Of a DNA stretch of 64,000 bases, positions 1 to 13,718 are shown piece by piece. A model generated the notes under the pieces. That model was not told the DNA's origin. It did not search any database and saw only the letters and a list, made by a program, of their open reading frames with translations. Location: contig OZ020587.1 in assembly GCA_963971535.1 (NCBI GenBank), forward strand, positions 155,517,668 through 155,581,667, in the 5' to 3' direction. Both the position numbers and the translations under genes were made by a program. The stretch's first letter is position 1, and the number at the start of each line of letters is the position of its first letter. This DNA is from Notolepis coatsorum. Lineage: Eukaryota; Chordata; Actinopteri; Aulopiformes; Paralepididae.

Positions 1-131
1 ACGCTTAACCCCTAATTTCTCCCGATGAGCAGGTTGGCACCTTGCATGGTCGCCTCCGCCGTCGGTGTGTGAATGGGTCAAATGTGAGGAACAAAATTGT
101 AAAGCGCTTTGGATAAAAGCTGTTATATAAA
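1..131 (+). repeat. 3' part of a tRNA-derived SINE (family A), cut by window start
   Basis: The stretch matches the 3' two thirds of the SINE at 21478-21712: the block ACTTAACCCCTAATT, the cluster around GAGCAGGTTGGCACC, and the tail AAGCGCTTTGGATA with TATATAAAT. The pol III head lies before the window start. The 39-bp minisatellite begins within a few bases of its tail, so SINE end and array start are in contact. Confidence 0.7.
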
Positions 132-3299
<3,168 letters not shown>

Positions 3300-3364
3300 T
3301 AACGTTGTTCACTACTGTTCCTCCACGATGTTTACATGCCTGGTATTCTTATATACAAAAAACA

Positions 3365-4006
3365 CCTACTGTTCTTATACAACCCACCTACTATTTTATT
3401 ATAATACAAACATCAGAGCACCTACTATTTTATTATAATACAACAATCAGAGCACCTACTATTTTATTATAATACAAACATCAGAGAACCTACTATTTTA
3501 TTATAATACAACCATCAGAGCACCTATTTTATTATAATACAAACATCAGAACACTTATTTTATTATAATACAAACATCAGAGAACCTACTATTTTATTAT
3601 AATACAACCATCAGAGCACCTATTTTATTATAATACAAACATCAGAACACTTATTTTATTATAATACAAACATCAGAACACTTATTTTATTATAATACAA
3701 CCATCAGAGCACCTATTTTATTATAATGCAAACAACAGAGCACCTATTTTATTATAATACAACCATCAGAACACCTATTTTATTATAATACAACCCTCAG
3801 AGCACCTATTTTATTATAATACAACCATCAGAGCACCTATTTTATTATAATACAACCCTCAGAGCACCTATTTTATTATAATACAACCATCAGAACACCT
3901 ATTTTATTATAATACAACCCTCAGAGCACCTATTTTATTATAATACAAACATCAGAACACCTATTTTATTATAATACAAACATCAGAACACCTATTTTAT
4001 TATAAT
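3365..4006. repeat. AT-rich minisatellite, units of about 27-34 bp
   Basis: Tandem copies of ATTTTATTATAATACAA followed by a variable CATCAGAGCACCT or CATCAGAACACTT part. Long units keep CTACTATTTTATT and short units lose the first CTA. It lies in the intron after the 3209-3298 exon and contrasts sharply with the GC-rich array on the other side of that exon. Confidence 0.93.
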
Positions 4007-4200
4007 AGCACCAGACAGTCAAACAAGGAACTGGACCGACAGACGAGCAAACCAGAACAGAAACTACAAGTAACTACACAGATAAACGTGTAACTAGACA
4101 GACGGGCAAAAATGCAACTGACGGACAAGCCACCGGATCAACGACAGGCAATCAAACCTACAGACATGCAACCGGACCAACGGACGAGCCACCAGAAGGG
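4007..4200. repeat. Degenerate tandem repeat of GACAGACGAGCAA-type units
   Basis: Loosely repeated segments such as CTGGACCGACAGACGAGC, CTAGACAGACGGGCAAA, ACTGACGGACAAGCC and CCGGACCAACGGACGAGC, each about 25-30 bp apart. Units are diverged and no coding pattern is visible. From 4200 to 4480 I see only unassigned intron sequence with a C-run near 4441. Confidence 0.55.
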
Positions 4201-4481
4201 GGCGGGCAGGCAGGCGGGCGGGGAGGAGGTCCAAGCTGCCGCTCCTCACTCAGGTGAGGCCTCGGCCCGATTATGCTTCAGCCATTCATTTCCCGGCTGC
4301 AGTCTGTCTGTCAGAAGATTGATTTGTCCATTTAACCTCCAGTGTGGCGAGTGATGGTCCATGTCAAATGAACAAGGGCTCTGCACTCACTTCCTCCAAA
4401 CAGGGTTTAGAGAGAGCAACAATACAAAGTGTTCTATCACCCCCCCCCACCACCCTGAATCATTTCCTGAAGAGATGATAG

Positions 4482-5133
4482 ATACTTGATGTAGATTAGA
4501 TTCTATTTCATTGTCGTCATGCAGCACAAGTACAACGAGAAAAGTGTGGCATCCAACCAGAATCCGACATTAATATACAATGTACAGGCGATTAAACTGG
4601 GTATAAAATATATAAATGAGTACTACTGAGTAACGGTGCTAATCAGATGCATGTACAGAGTTGTAGTATTAATACGCACAGTGATACAGGTATAAAGACA
4701 CTATGGTAGTAAGTCATACTGGCCAGCAGCGTAACTACTAAGAGTAGGTACAGTAAGGGATACAGATATATAGTATCTACAGATATGTAAAAAGGATTAT
4801 ATGCAGCTATGTACAGACGGATGTGGATATATATACACGGCATTATTATTGTACATGCTATCATACAGAGTTAAATGCAGGTCTATAAGTAGGTATATAG
4901 AAGAAATACATGCTCTACAGTTGGCTCTACTGTAGCTAATGGTTTTGAGTAGAAGTGTGACGATGCCTTGAATTGCTTTTCTAAAATGGCAAAGTGATTA
5001 ATCAATTCAATTCCTTGTTTCGTATTCATTGGGGAACATGGCAGTGTCACGTCATCACCTTGCATATTAAACTATATTTAAAACAATACTTGCGTACTAT
5101 AAACGTTGCTCGGGATTATCTTTTAATGTGATA
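4482..5133 (-). mobile_element. Interspersed repeat, probable Rex1/Babar-like LINE 3' end, - strand
   Basis: It begins with the T-rich motif ATTGTCGTCATGCAGCAC and AAGTACAACGAGA, typical of reversed 3' ends of fish non-LTR elements, and continues with a segment containing TAAAGACACTATGGTAGTAA. Related copies lie at 13182-13718 (near-identical from 4656 on), 20697-20765 and 21127-21428. No coding part is left. The class assignment rests on the tail motif only. Confidence 0.6.
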
Positions 5134-5260
5134 TTAACCCCTTCACTGCCACACGACAGAAGGTTAACCCTTTACTATCGCACATAGTAAAGGGCTAACC
5201 TTCTCTGTATTGTCACAGTGAAAGGGTTAACAGGCTGTCGTGTGGCAGTGAAAGGGTTAA
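5134..5260. mobile_element. TTAA-bounded palindromic MITE-like element
   Basis: It starts TTAACCCCTTCACTGCC and ends in the reverse complement form GGCAGTGAAAGGGTTAA, with a nested second inverted pair (TTAACCCTTTACTAT and ATAGTAAAGGGCTAA). TTAA at both ends is the target site of piggyBac-type elements, so a piggyBac-derived MITE is the likeliest reading. Partial copies are at 5931-6003 and 13671-13718. Confidence 0.6.
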
Positions 5261-5411
5261 AGGTGACTGCCCCTCCTCCGCCGCCTCCTGCTTTTCAGAA
5301 AACAAGAGTGGAATTGGGGTCAGGAGGGAAGGCCGGCCTGCCTGCCTCCTCCTCTTCACGCTTCCCCTTTCCAACTGCAAAGGGGAATGAAATGCAGCAG
5401 AAAAGTGTTTA

Positions 5412-5731
5412 AGTCAAGTCAAGTCAGTTTTATTTATATAGCACATTTACAAATGACTAACAGCCAAACCAAAGTGCTTCACAACATGGTAAAAAAAACA
5501 CATACAATGCAATAAAATACACTAGAATTACAAAAAAAGGTAAAGAGTACAGTACATATAAGAAAGCAAGGGCAAAGTGCAATAAAAGAGACAAGAAAAT
5601 TAGATAAAAAGTGCAGAGTGACAGCAGACGTCATGTATAGATGCTAGGCTAGCTCTGGTCACAAAGGCCAGGGAGAAGAGGTGTGTTTTGAGCAAGGATT
5701 TAAAAACCTGTAGGCTCTGGGCAGATCTTAG

Positions 5732-5762
<31 letters not shown>

Positions 5763-5925
5763 GCTGTTCCAGAGCCGGGGGGCAGCAGCAGCAAAGCCTC
5801 TATCTCTCCTGGTTTTAAGCCTGGTCCTAGGCACCTCCAGCAGCAGCTGGTCAGCAGACCTTAGGGCTCTGGATGGGGGGTGGGGTGATGCAAGAGCTCC
5901 GCTAGTAACGCCTTGACACAACGGT
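5412..5925 (-). mobile_element. 5'-truncated L2-like LINE fragment, - strand
   Basis: The + strand begins AAGTCAAGTCAAGTCAG and TTTTATTTATATAGCACA, the reversed 3' tail of an L2-type element. On the - strand, 5921-5700 encodes ALRSADQLLLEVPRTRLKTR followed by APRLWNS, the conserved C-terminal end of L2 reverse-transcriptase ORFs. A run of 30 G (5734-5763) sits inside the former coding part and breaks it. A related copy on the + strand is at 36270-36845. Confidence 0.75.
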
Positions 5926-5930
5926 ACTCT

Positions 5931-6003
5931 TTAACCCTTTCACTGCCACACGACAGCCGGTTAACCCTTTCACTGCCACACGACAGAAGGTTAGCCCTTT
6001 ACT
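5931..6003. repeat. Two half-copies of the TTAA element terminus
   Basis: TTAACCCTTTCACTGCCAC followed by ACGACAG occurs twice in direct orientation, then GGTTAGCCCTTTACTATC. This matches the left half of the palindrome at 5134-5260. The interval 5261-5930 between them holds the L2 fragment, so this may be the same TTAA element broken up by insertion. Confidence 0.55.
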
Positions 6004-6035
6004 ATCACACAACCGACGGCGATGCTCCATTAGCT

Positions 6036-6150
6036 CCGCAATTATAGTGGAGACTCAGTCAGAACCAAGTAGGCTGGTTATAGTGGAGACTCAGTCAGAA
6101 CCCAGTAGGCTGGTTATATTGGAGACTCAGTCAGAACCCAGTAGACTGGT
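6036..6150. repeat. Short tandem repeat, about 36 bp, three copies
   Basis: Three tandem copies of a unit containing GGAGACTCAGTCAGAACC and AGTAGGCTGGTTATA. The third copy decays into the foldback element that follows. Confidence 0.8.
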
Positions 6151-6184
6151 ATAGTCTGGGGCGACTGGGCCTTCGCTGCAGCTG

Positions 6185-6815
6185 CCCCCACCCTCTGGAA
6201 CGGCCTGCCCAACCGCGTCTATGCTTTCCACAACAAATTTGTGTTTCCGCGTTCGAGTTTTGCGCTCTGATTGGCCACGCGCGTTTCTGGTCATGTGACA
6301 TGTGCGGCAATCGTGGGACGGCAAGTTCTGCGCCTATTTCCGGGTCAGCCTGCAAACTGCCTAACGCCTAGTTTATCACTGGTTAAGCTTAGGCGACTCT
6401 TAAGCAGTTGGTTAAGGTTAGAGTTTGGAGTCAGGGCTGGTGTTCTATCGCTCTCTAAGACAAACTCTAACCTTAACCAACTTCGAAGGAGCGCCTAAAC
6501 TTAACCATCCAAAAACTTGCGGTCCCACGATTGGCGCACATGTCACATGACCAGAAACCCGCGTGGCCAATCAGAGACGCGGAAACACGAATTTGTTGTG
6601 GAAAGTATTCAGGCTGCCCAACCGCGTGTAGTCTTTTACCAACAACTTGCATTTTTCCGCAATCTGATTGGCCACTGACGTTTCTGGTCATGTGAAATCT
6701 GCGCCAATCGTGTGACGCCTGTTTCTACATCGGTTAAGCTTAGGCACTCTTTCGAAGTTGGTTAAGGTTGGAGTTTGTCTTGGAGGGCGATGGAACACCA
6801 GCCCTGATTCCATAG
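6185..6815. mobile_element. Foldback MITE with long inverted repeats (family F), plus a partial second copy
   Basis: From about 6219 to 6611 the arms are reverse complements: CTTTCCACAACAAATTTGTG on the left against ACGAATTTGTTGTGGAAAG on the right. Internal matching blocks are CTGATTGGCCACGCG, GGTCATGTGACATGTGCG and GGTTAAGGTTAGAG. A second, partial copy runs from about 6618 to 6815 in direct orientation, and a third, more complete copy is at 25635-25990. No coding capacity. It ends about 75 bp before an AGPS exon and carries repeated ATTGG (CCAAT) and CATGTGAC motifs. Confidence 0.8.
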
Positions 6816-6873
6816 AAGAACCGCGTCCCAAATGGTGCTTTCCGCTCATCTTCACTTATTGTCTTGATGTTGA

Positions 6874-7002
<129 letters not shown>

Positions 7003-7039
7003 TAATCTGTATTACAGAGTTCCCTCGTTGAAATGGCTC

Positions 7040-7385
7040 ATTGAAAACCAGCATTGCCAACACTTGGGTGTGTGTGGATATGGTGCGTTTGTCTATGCCT
7101 GGGTCTTATGTCATGATGTGCTCGGTCCTTTTGTCCATGACTGTATTGTGCCCTGTATTCCTGTATCCCTATCGTATGTTCTATGCTTTTGTTTGTGTTT
7201 TTATTCTAATGTTATTTATCTTGATTTTATTCTGTTTGTATTGCTAACCCCTTTTCACACAGGATTTTAGCCTGTACCTTCTGACAGGGGGACTGCCAAT
7301 TAGCCTTTTGGCTAAAGTTGGGTGCATTTACATTTGTAAAATGTTTTATTAATGCACGCCGTCCCCCTTGAACAAATAAAGTAAA
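7040..7385 (+). mobile_element. 3' end of an unassigned retroelement with polyadenylation signal
   Basis: T-rich sequence is followed by GGGGGACTGCCAATTAGCC, TTTTGGCTAAAGTTGGGTGC and a terminal AACAAATAAAGTAAACC. This resembles the 3' untranslated end of a fish LINE. There is no coding part, so the clade cannot be told. From 7390 to 7688 nothing specific is seen. Confidence 0.4.
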
Positions 7386-7689
7386 CCTAACCTAACCCTC
7401 GGATCACGGAGAAACGGGTCACGCGAGTATTAAAATAGTGTTTTCCTGTCCTGCAAAAGCTGCAGAGAATTATACATTTCCCCCCAAAAGATGTTGGAAA
7501 TATCATGGAAATCATTATAGTCTTTTCCTCGACAGGATGTGCGAGATGTGCTGGTTGCTCCAACAACCAAAATGACACATTTCCTTATGAGTCACACAAG
7601 TGATAATTGTAAATGATCCAAAATATAGGCTGGAATGTTCAAATTGGCTAAAGGTTTCATATTTGAACACAGATATTGGTTATGGATAT

Positions 7690-7974
7690 TAGGGTTGCAC
7701 GATACACTGATACTAGAAAATTGCGATACCCAGGCATAAAAAACGGTCCAATACTCCATTTTATTAGTATTGATACTTTTAGAATACTAGCCCGATTGCT
7801 TTATTTTCACGACACGGCACTGTTTATAAACTATGTTCTGTTGTCTAATACTATATTCCATAACTTTTCCTGGTATTTTAGGTTTTTGCCGTGGTATCGT
7901 TTTAGAACCGGTATCGTGATACTTGGGCTGGTATCGGTATCGAAGTCCAAATTCTGATATCGTGACGACACTAA
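7690..7974. mobile_element. MITE with imperfect inverted termini
   Basis: The left end is TTAGGGTTGCACGATAC. The right end CGTGACGACACTAA is its imperfect reverse complement, and subterminal GATAC/GTATC motifs (GGTATCGTGATAC, GGTATCGGTATCG) mirror the left side. About 285 bp, non-coding. The superfamily is uncertain. Confidence 0.6.
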
Positions 7975-8068
7975 TGCATTATTGCACTGTATTCCATGGT
8001 ATTACCAAGGAGGCGGCATGGAATTCGATAATGTCAAATGTGTTAGGCCCTCTCGTATGATCTACATT

Positions 8069-8556
8069 TTTTTTTTTTTTTTTTTATCTTTCTCCCTCCT
8101 TTTTCCTCCGATTTTTCTCCCATCCCAATGTTAGTAGTTATGCCAATTCCCAATCCCCTTCCTGGTCGCTGCGCACTTACCCCCCACAGTCGGTCTGGGA
8201 GAGTGGAGGCTATCACGTGCTTCCTCCGACACACGTCTAGCCAATCAACCGCTTCTTTTCACCTGGCAGCACGGACTCTCACTGAGAGCGTGTAACGTGT
8301 GGAAGGATCACACTACCGCCCTTAGATCCTATCCGCGCTTAGCAGGCGCCCCGACCGAACTGTAGGAGTCGCTGTTTACAACGACCCGGACCCACCCTGC
8401 CAGCTTCTCCCACCCTCTAATACTGCCAATTGTATTAGTGTGAACGGCCAGCCAAGCTGGTGACAACCCCGGAGCTATGAGCTGGATTCGAACAAGCGAA
8501 TCCAGTGTCTCCGGGGTTGGTGATGAACGCAATCTCCGCTACGCCACCTGACCGCC
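8069..8556 (-). mobile_element. Full-length tRNA-derived SINE (family B), - strand, perfect TSD
   Basis: The perfect 15-bp TSD CGTATGATCTACATT is at 8054-8068 and 8557-8571. On the - strand the element starts with a tRNA-like head (GGTGGCGTAGCGGAGATTG) with box B TGTTCGAATCC (8484-8494 on +), then a body of about 400 bp, and ends in an A-tail seen on + as T-run 8069-8085. Other copies, all on the - strand: 27779-28412, 28425-28889, 41622-42106 and 47334-47791. It sits in the AGPS intron 160 bp before an exon. Confidence 0.88.
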
Positions 8557-8723
8557 CGTATGATCTACATTCTAGTTGCAGGAGAACCTCAGATTCAGGT
8601 GGTTCTCCTGAACCGGTGCGGTGTCTAAACGCAGACGGAGAGTTAACGTGCCGCCAGCGTAATGATTTGTTCCACTTACATAATATTGACCAAGTGAACT
8701 GTGTTGTTGTCCTTCCTCCTCAG

Positions 8724-8781
8724 CAAGCAGCCAGAGAGGAGATCCTGGCCAACGGAGGAAGCCTGTCGCACCACCACGGAG
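8724..8781 (+). CDS. agps: AGPS, penultimate coding exon (catalytic HHH motif)
   Basis: It encodes QAAREEILANGGSLSHHHG plus the first base of a Val codon. SHHHGVGK is the AGPS signature: a histidine of this triplet is an essential catalytic residue in mammalian AGPS. The acceptor is TTCCTCCTCAG ending at 8723 and the donor is G|GTAACA at 8781/8782. The exon is 58 nt and phase 1 at its end. Its last 12 bases, together with the donor GTAAC, are repeated many times in the minisatellite that starts immediately downstream. Confidence 0.96.
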
Positions 8782-10603
8782 GTAACAACCCTGCTAACTG
8801 TTTCTTTAGTAGTTTAACCACCACTAACAACCCTGCTAACTATGTTTCTTTAGTAGTTTAACCACCACTAACAACCCTGCTAACTATGTTTCTTTAGTAT
8901 TTTAACCACCACGGAGGTAACAACCCTGCTAACTGTGTTTCTTTAGTAGTTTAACCACCACGGAGGTAATAACCCTGCTAACTATGTTGCTTTAGTAGTT
9001 TAACCACCACTAACAACCCTGCTAACTATGTTGCTTTAGTAGTTTAACCACCACGGAGGTAACCACCCTGCTAACTGTTTCTTTAGTAGTTTAACCACCC
9101 TGCTAACTATGTTTCATTAGTAGTTTAACCACCACTAACCACCCTGCTAACTGTTTCTTTAGTAGTTTAACCACCCTGCTAACTATGTTTCATTAGTAGT
9201 TTAACCACCACTAACAACCACTAACAACCCTGCTAACTATGTTTCTTTAGTAGTTTAACAACCCTGCTAACTATGTTTCTTTAGTAGTTTAACACCACGG
9301 AGGTAATAACCCTGCTAACTATGTTTCTTTAGTAGTTTAACAACTCTGCTAATTAGTAGTTTAACAACCCTGCTAACTATGTTTCATTAGTAGTTTAACC
9401 ACCACAGAGGTAACAACCCTGCTAACTATGTTTCATTAGTAGTTTAACCACCACGGAGGTAACAACCCTGCTAACTATGTTTCTTTAGTAGTTTACCACC
9501 ACTAACAACCCTGCTAACTATGTTTCTTTAGTAGTTTAACCACCACAGAGCTAACAACCCTGCTAACTATGTTTCTGTAGTAGTTTAACCACCACTAACA
9601 ACCCTGCTAACTGTTTCTTTAGTAGTTTACCACCACTAACAACCCTGCTAACTATGTTTCTTTAGTAGTTTACCACCACTAACAACCCTGCTAACTATGT
9701 TTCTTTAGTAGTTTAACAACCCTGCTAACTATGTTTCTTTAGTAGTTTAACACCACGGAGGTAATAACCCTGCTAACTATGTTTCTTTAGTAGTTTAACA
9801 ACTCTGCTAATTAGTAGTTTAACAACCCTGCTAACTATGTTTCATTAGTAGTTTAACCACCACAGAGGTAACAACCCTGCTAACTATGTTTCATTAGTAG
9901 TTTAACCACCACGGAGGTAACAACCCTGCTAACTATGTTTCTTTAGTAGTTTACCACCACTAACAACCCTGCTAACTATGTTTCTTTAGTAGTTTAACCA
10001 CCACAGAGGTAACAACCCTGCTAACTATGTTTCTGTAGTAGTTTAACCACCACTAACAACCCTGCTAACTATGTTTCTTTAGTAGTTTACCACCACTAAC
10101 AACCCTGCTAACTATGTTTCTTTAGTAGTTTACCACCACTAACAACCCTGCTAACTATGTTTCTGTAGTAGTTTAACCACCACTAACAACCCTGCTAACT
10201 ATGTTTCTTTAGTAGTTTACCACCACTAACAACCCTGCTAACTATGTTTCTTTAGTAGTTTAACCACCACTAACAACCCTGCTAACTATGTTTCTTTAGT
10301 AGTTTAACCACCACTAACAACCCTGCTAACTATGTTTCTTTAGTAGTTTAACCACCACTAACAACCCTGCTAACTATGTTTCTTTAGTAGTTTAACACCA
10401 CGGAGGTAATAACCCTGCTAACTATGTTTCATTAGTAGTTTAACCACCCTGCTAACTATGTTTCATTAGTAGTTTAACCACCCTGCTAACTATGTTTCAT
10501 TAGTAGTTTAACCACCCTGCTAACTGTTTCATTTGTAGTTTAACAACCCTGCTAACTATGTTTCATCAGTAGTTTAACCACCAGAGGTAATCACCCTGCT
10601 AAC
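8782..10603. repeat. Minisatellite whose units copy the AGPS exon/intron junction
   Basis: Units of about 35-60 bp contain AACCCTGCTAACTATG, TTTCTTTAGTAGTTTAACC and, in many copies, ACCACCACGGAGGTAAC. The last piece is identical to the end of the 8724-8781 exon joined to its donor. Copies with CGGAGGTAA occur near 8911, 8960, 9051, 9295, 9453, 9750, 9907 and 10391; CAGAGGTAA versions near 9405, 9855 and 10000. Each unit therefore has a CTAAC branch-point-like site, a T-rich tract with TTTAG, and often a GTAAC donor. The array is interrupted at 10604 and resumes at 12377 and 13719. Confidence 0.95.
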
Positions 10604-12376
10604 CAGGGGAGGAAATTAGGCCACTTTACTCGCCAATTGCGAGTATTTTTTACGTTTGGCGAGTAATTCATGAAGAGCACTCGCCAGTCTGGCGAGTACT
10701 AGTAATTACAAAACAAAACAAAAAAATCATTCTGCAATCTGCTGATTCGCTCACTGGCACAAACCGAACTCTGACTCCCCCCTTGATTCCTCCCATTTGC
10801 GCCACATAATAATCAGACCATAACCAATGAACATCATCGTTGTACAGATGCGCTCTAAGCTCCTCCAATGAACACTCGTTTTCTAGAAGATGCCGCCCAT
10901 CTAGGGGAAGTGGACAGACCACTGCGTGCGGCCCTACAGACTCCTGTCACCGGCTTGACAACGTAGACAAACTTACAAAAACACATGAGTGGATGAAAAT
11001 AATTGCATGTAGAGTCGTCTCTTTCGGATATCGGTGCGGTCTGACATGGGGGCGAACAACAGCACGCGACGCGTCTCCTTCGAGTCGGATGAGAATGACA
11101 AGTCAACCAGCATTAGCCGGCTAGCTACCTAGCATGTAACAAGCTACCATAACGCGCATTCAACATAGTGGACGACTATACTGAGCGGCTTTGCTTAAAT
11201 GCAGCCGAGTGACATTTTATTATTACCGGGTTTCCCAGCATATCACCACTCGCCCATATGCCCTTCACAACGGTGATGTTGTCATATTTGGCATTCAGAA
11301 CACACCTGCTGAACCCCTAGCGTTGTCGATTCGGTTCCAATGTATTGTCATCTTACAGCACAAGTACAGTACAACCAGAATACATTTGGCATACAACCAG
11401 AGTGCAAATGTAACGAGTCAAGTTCAAGTTGTTTTATTTAGCTATTACATTACAGTGAAATGCTTGGTTCTTTCACTGCCCAACCCAGTATTGATTGATT
11501 GATTGAAAACTTTATTAACAGATTGCAGAATGGGTACAATACAGTACAGCTCAATACACACAATTGTTAAGGGGATGCAGACCAGAGAAGGACTTTAGTC
11601 TTGTTTACATCAGGGTCCCCCATTTCAGTCCTGTTTGCTTAATGCCTTGTCCACTTCCTCCACACCAATATGTTATGATGAATTGAAAATGGGGGACCCT
11701 GATGTAAACAAGACGAAAGTCTTTCTCTGGTCTGCATCCCCTTAACAATTGTATGTATTGAACTGTACTGTATTGTACCCATTCTGCAATCTGTTAATAA
11801 ACTTTTCAATCAATCAATCCCTTCAACCCTGCTCCTGTCAAACCTGCTCTTTCCATTCCCTCCATCATGTCCCCCCTTTCTGATGAATATTTCCTGCACT
11901 TAAGAGTCAGACACACATTCCTAGTAGTTGAGCTGTGATGAATGAAAACTTTTAACAGATTGCAGAATGGGTACAGTACAGTACGGCTCAATACATGCAA
12001 TTGTTAAGGGGATGCAGACCAGAGAAAGACTTTCGTCTTGTTTACATCAGGGTCCCCCATTTTCAATTCATTTTCAATTCATCATTCAGTATAACCTAGA
12101 CCAGCCCAACCCAGCATCTTTCACTGCCCAGTTCAGCCCAACCCAGTCCAGAATAGTTCCCTCTTTCATGTTAATATGTGATTTAATGATGTAATATTTT
12201 GAAGAGTAGAGACAGTGTGATTAATTTATTGAAAATCAATTTAGACGAAGACGTACAAAGAAGTAATTATCACAATTAGCGATTTTTTTTGTCTGGTAAA
12301 AAATCTATTTGGCTGGTAAAAAAAATCAGATACCCGCCAGTTGGCTGGTAAGCCAAAAAGTTAGTTTCCTCCCCTG
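10604..12376. mobile_element. Non-autonomous hAT-type element with perfect 8-bp TSD
   Basis: The TIRs start CAGGGGAGGAAATTAG on the left and read CTAACTTTTTGGC-side CAGGGGAGGAAACTAA on the reverse strand of the right end. An exact 8-bp duplication CTGCTAAC flanks it (10596-10603, 12377-12384), and the target is a minisatellite unit. The 1773 bp hold no recognisable transposase; the longest open frames are about 100 codons and look random. Within it lie secondary L2-tail insertions (11491-12090) and a small Rex1-like tail at about 11330-11470. An 8-bp TSD with CAG-starting termini is the hAT signature. Confidence 0.85.
11491..12090. repeat. Cluster of L2-type LINE tails, two in inverted orientation
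   Basis: A tail with TTGATTGATTGATTG and AACAGATTGCAGAATGGG (- strand) at 11491-11640 is followed by its reverse complement at 11681-11819 ending CAATCAATCAATCC, and by a third copy (- strand) at about 11935-12090. The first two can form a stem of about 130 bp. Similar tails recur at 12673-12810 and 14456-14600. Confidence 0.75.
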
Positions 12377-12567
12377 CTGCTAACTATGTTTCAATAGTAG
12401 TTTAACCACCCTGCTAACTATGTTTCATTAGTAGTTTAACCACCCTGCTAACTGTTTCATTTGTAGTTTAACAACCCTGCTAACTATGTTTCATCAGTAG
12501 TTTAACCACCAGAGGTAATCACCCTGCTAACTATGTTTCATTAGTAGTTTAACATGCCCCTCGCGGT
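12377..12567. repeat. Continuation of the junction-copying minisatellite
   Basis: Units with CTGCTAACTATGTTTCA and TAGTAGTTTAACCACC resume directly after the hAT element. One unit carries ACCAGAGGTAATC. Confidence 0.93.
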
Positions 12568-12927
12568 AGTAGTTTAACAACCCTGCCGTCTTAAGTACCG
12601 TTCCATTACTATGAAGAACTCAAGTGAACTTTGTGAAATCCACACTTCAAGGACCGAGGGAGCGAGTCGACAGTTTTGATTGATTGAAAGCTTTATTAAC
12701 AGATTGCAGAATGGGTAATACAGTACAGCTCAATACACACAATTGTTAAGGCGATGCAGACCAGAGAGACTTTCGTCTGGTTTGCATCAGGGTCCCCCAT
12801 TTTCAATTCATCATAACATATATGATATACACATAGTGTCATAACATACAGTACTGTTACATCCAGAAAACGACAAAAGGCTTGTTTTTTTATAGTTTAT
12901 TTTTATATAAATCTTTGAATTTTGTAG

Positions 12928-12968
<41 letters not shown>

Positions 12969-13184
12969 AAACGGGAACTTTTATCCACCTGATCCCCCTA
13001 GTCTGCTAATTATACACGGACCGCCCGGCACCGGGACAGACCGGTACCAGGTCACGGGCCGGTGTGGCGAGTCCGTTGTGCCGGTCCGCCTTTGCCACCG
13101 GGGGTGGTTCCCGCTCTCCGCTCCTCCGGTACACCCTCCCACGCTCTCTCCGAGATCCTCTCGCCGCCTCCTCCACGAGGCCAG
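12568..13184. repeat. Duplicated block X, first copy
   Basis: It starts at the end of the minisatellite (AACCCTGCCGTCTTAAG), then contains an L2 tail, a TA dinucleotide run (12929-12965) and a GC-rich segment with GGACCGCCCGGCACCGGG, ending CCACGAGGCCAG. The same order is present at 14347-14947 with high identity. This is a local duplication of about 600 bp inside one intron. Confidence 0.88.
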
Positions 13185-13718
13185 AGTTGTAGTATTAATA
13201 TGCACAGTGATACAGGTATAAAGACACTATGGTAGTAAGTCATACTGGCCAGCAGCGTAACTAGTAAGAGTAGGTACAGTAAGGGATACAGATATATAGT
13301 ATCTACAGATATGTAAAAAGGATTATATGCAGCTATGTACAGACTGATGTGGATATATATATATATATACAGCATTATTATTGTACATGCTATCATACAG
13401 AGTTAAATGCAGGTCTATAAGTAGGTATATAGAAGAAATACATGCTCTACAGTTAGCTCTACTGTAGCTAATAGTTTTGAGTAGAAGTGTGATGATGCCT
13501 TGAATTGCTTTTCTAAAATGGCAAAGTGATTAATCAATTAAATTCCTTGTTTCGTATTCATTGGGGAACATGGCAGTGTCACGTCATCACCTTGCATATT
13601 AAACGATATTTAAAACAATACTTGCGTACTACAAACGTTGCTCTGGATTATCTTTTAATGTGATGATATTAACCCCTTCACTGCCACACGACAGAAGGTT
13701 AACCCTTTACTATCGCAC
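13185..13718. repeat. Duplicated block Y, copy of 4656-5183
   Basis: It is near-identical to the intron segment 4656-5183, including the Rex1-like repeat body and the left half of the TTAA palindrome. Small differences include a longer TA run near 13353. It joins block X at a shared CAGAG. It joins the minisatellite at CGCAC|CACGG, where the shared CAC suggests a microhomology junction. Confidence 0.9.

Noticed and set aside
8505-8861. 118-codon frame overlapping an AGPS exon
   Set aside because: It is a different use of the same region running through the SINE, intron and array; the AGPS exon with proper splice sites explains the coding signal.
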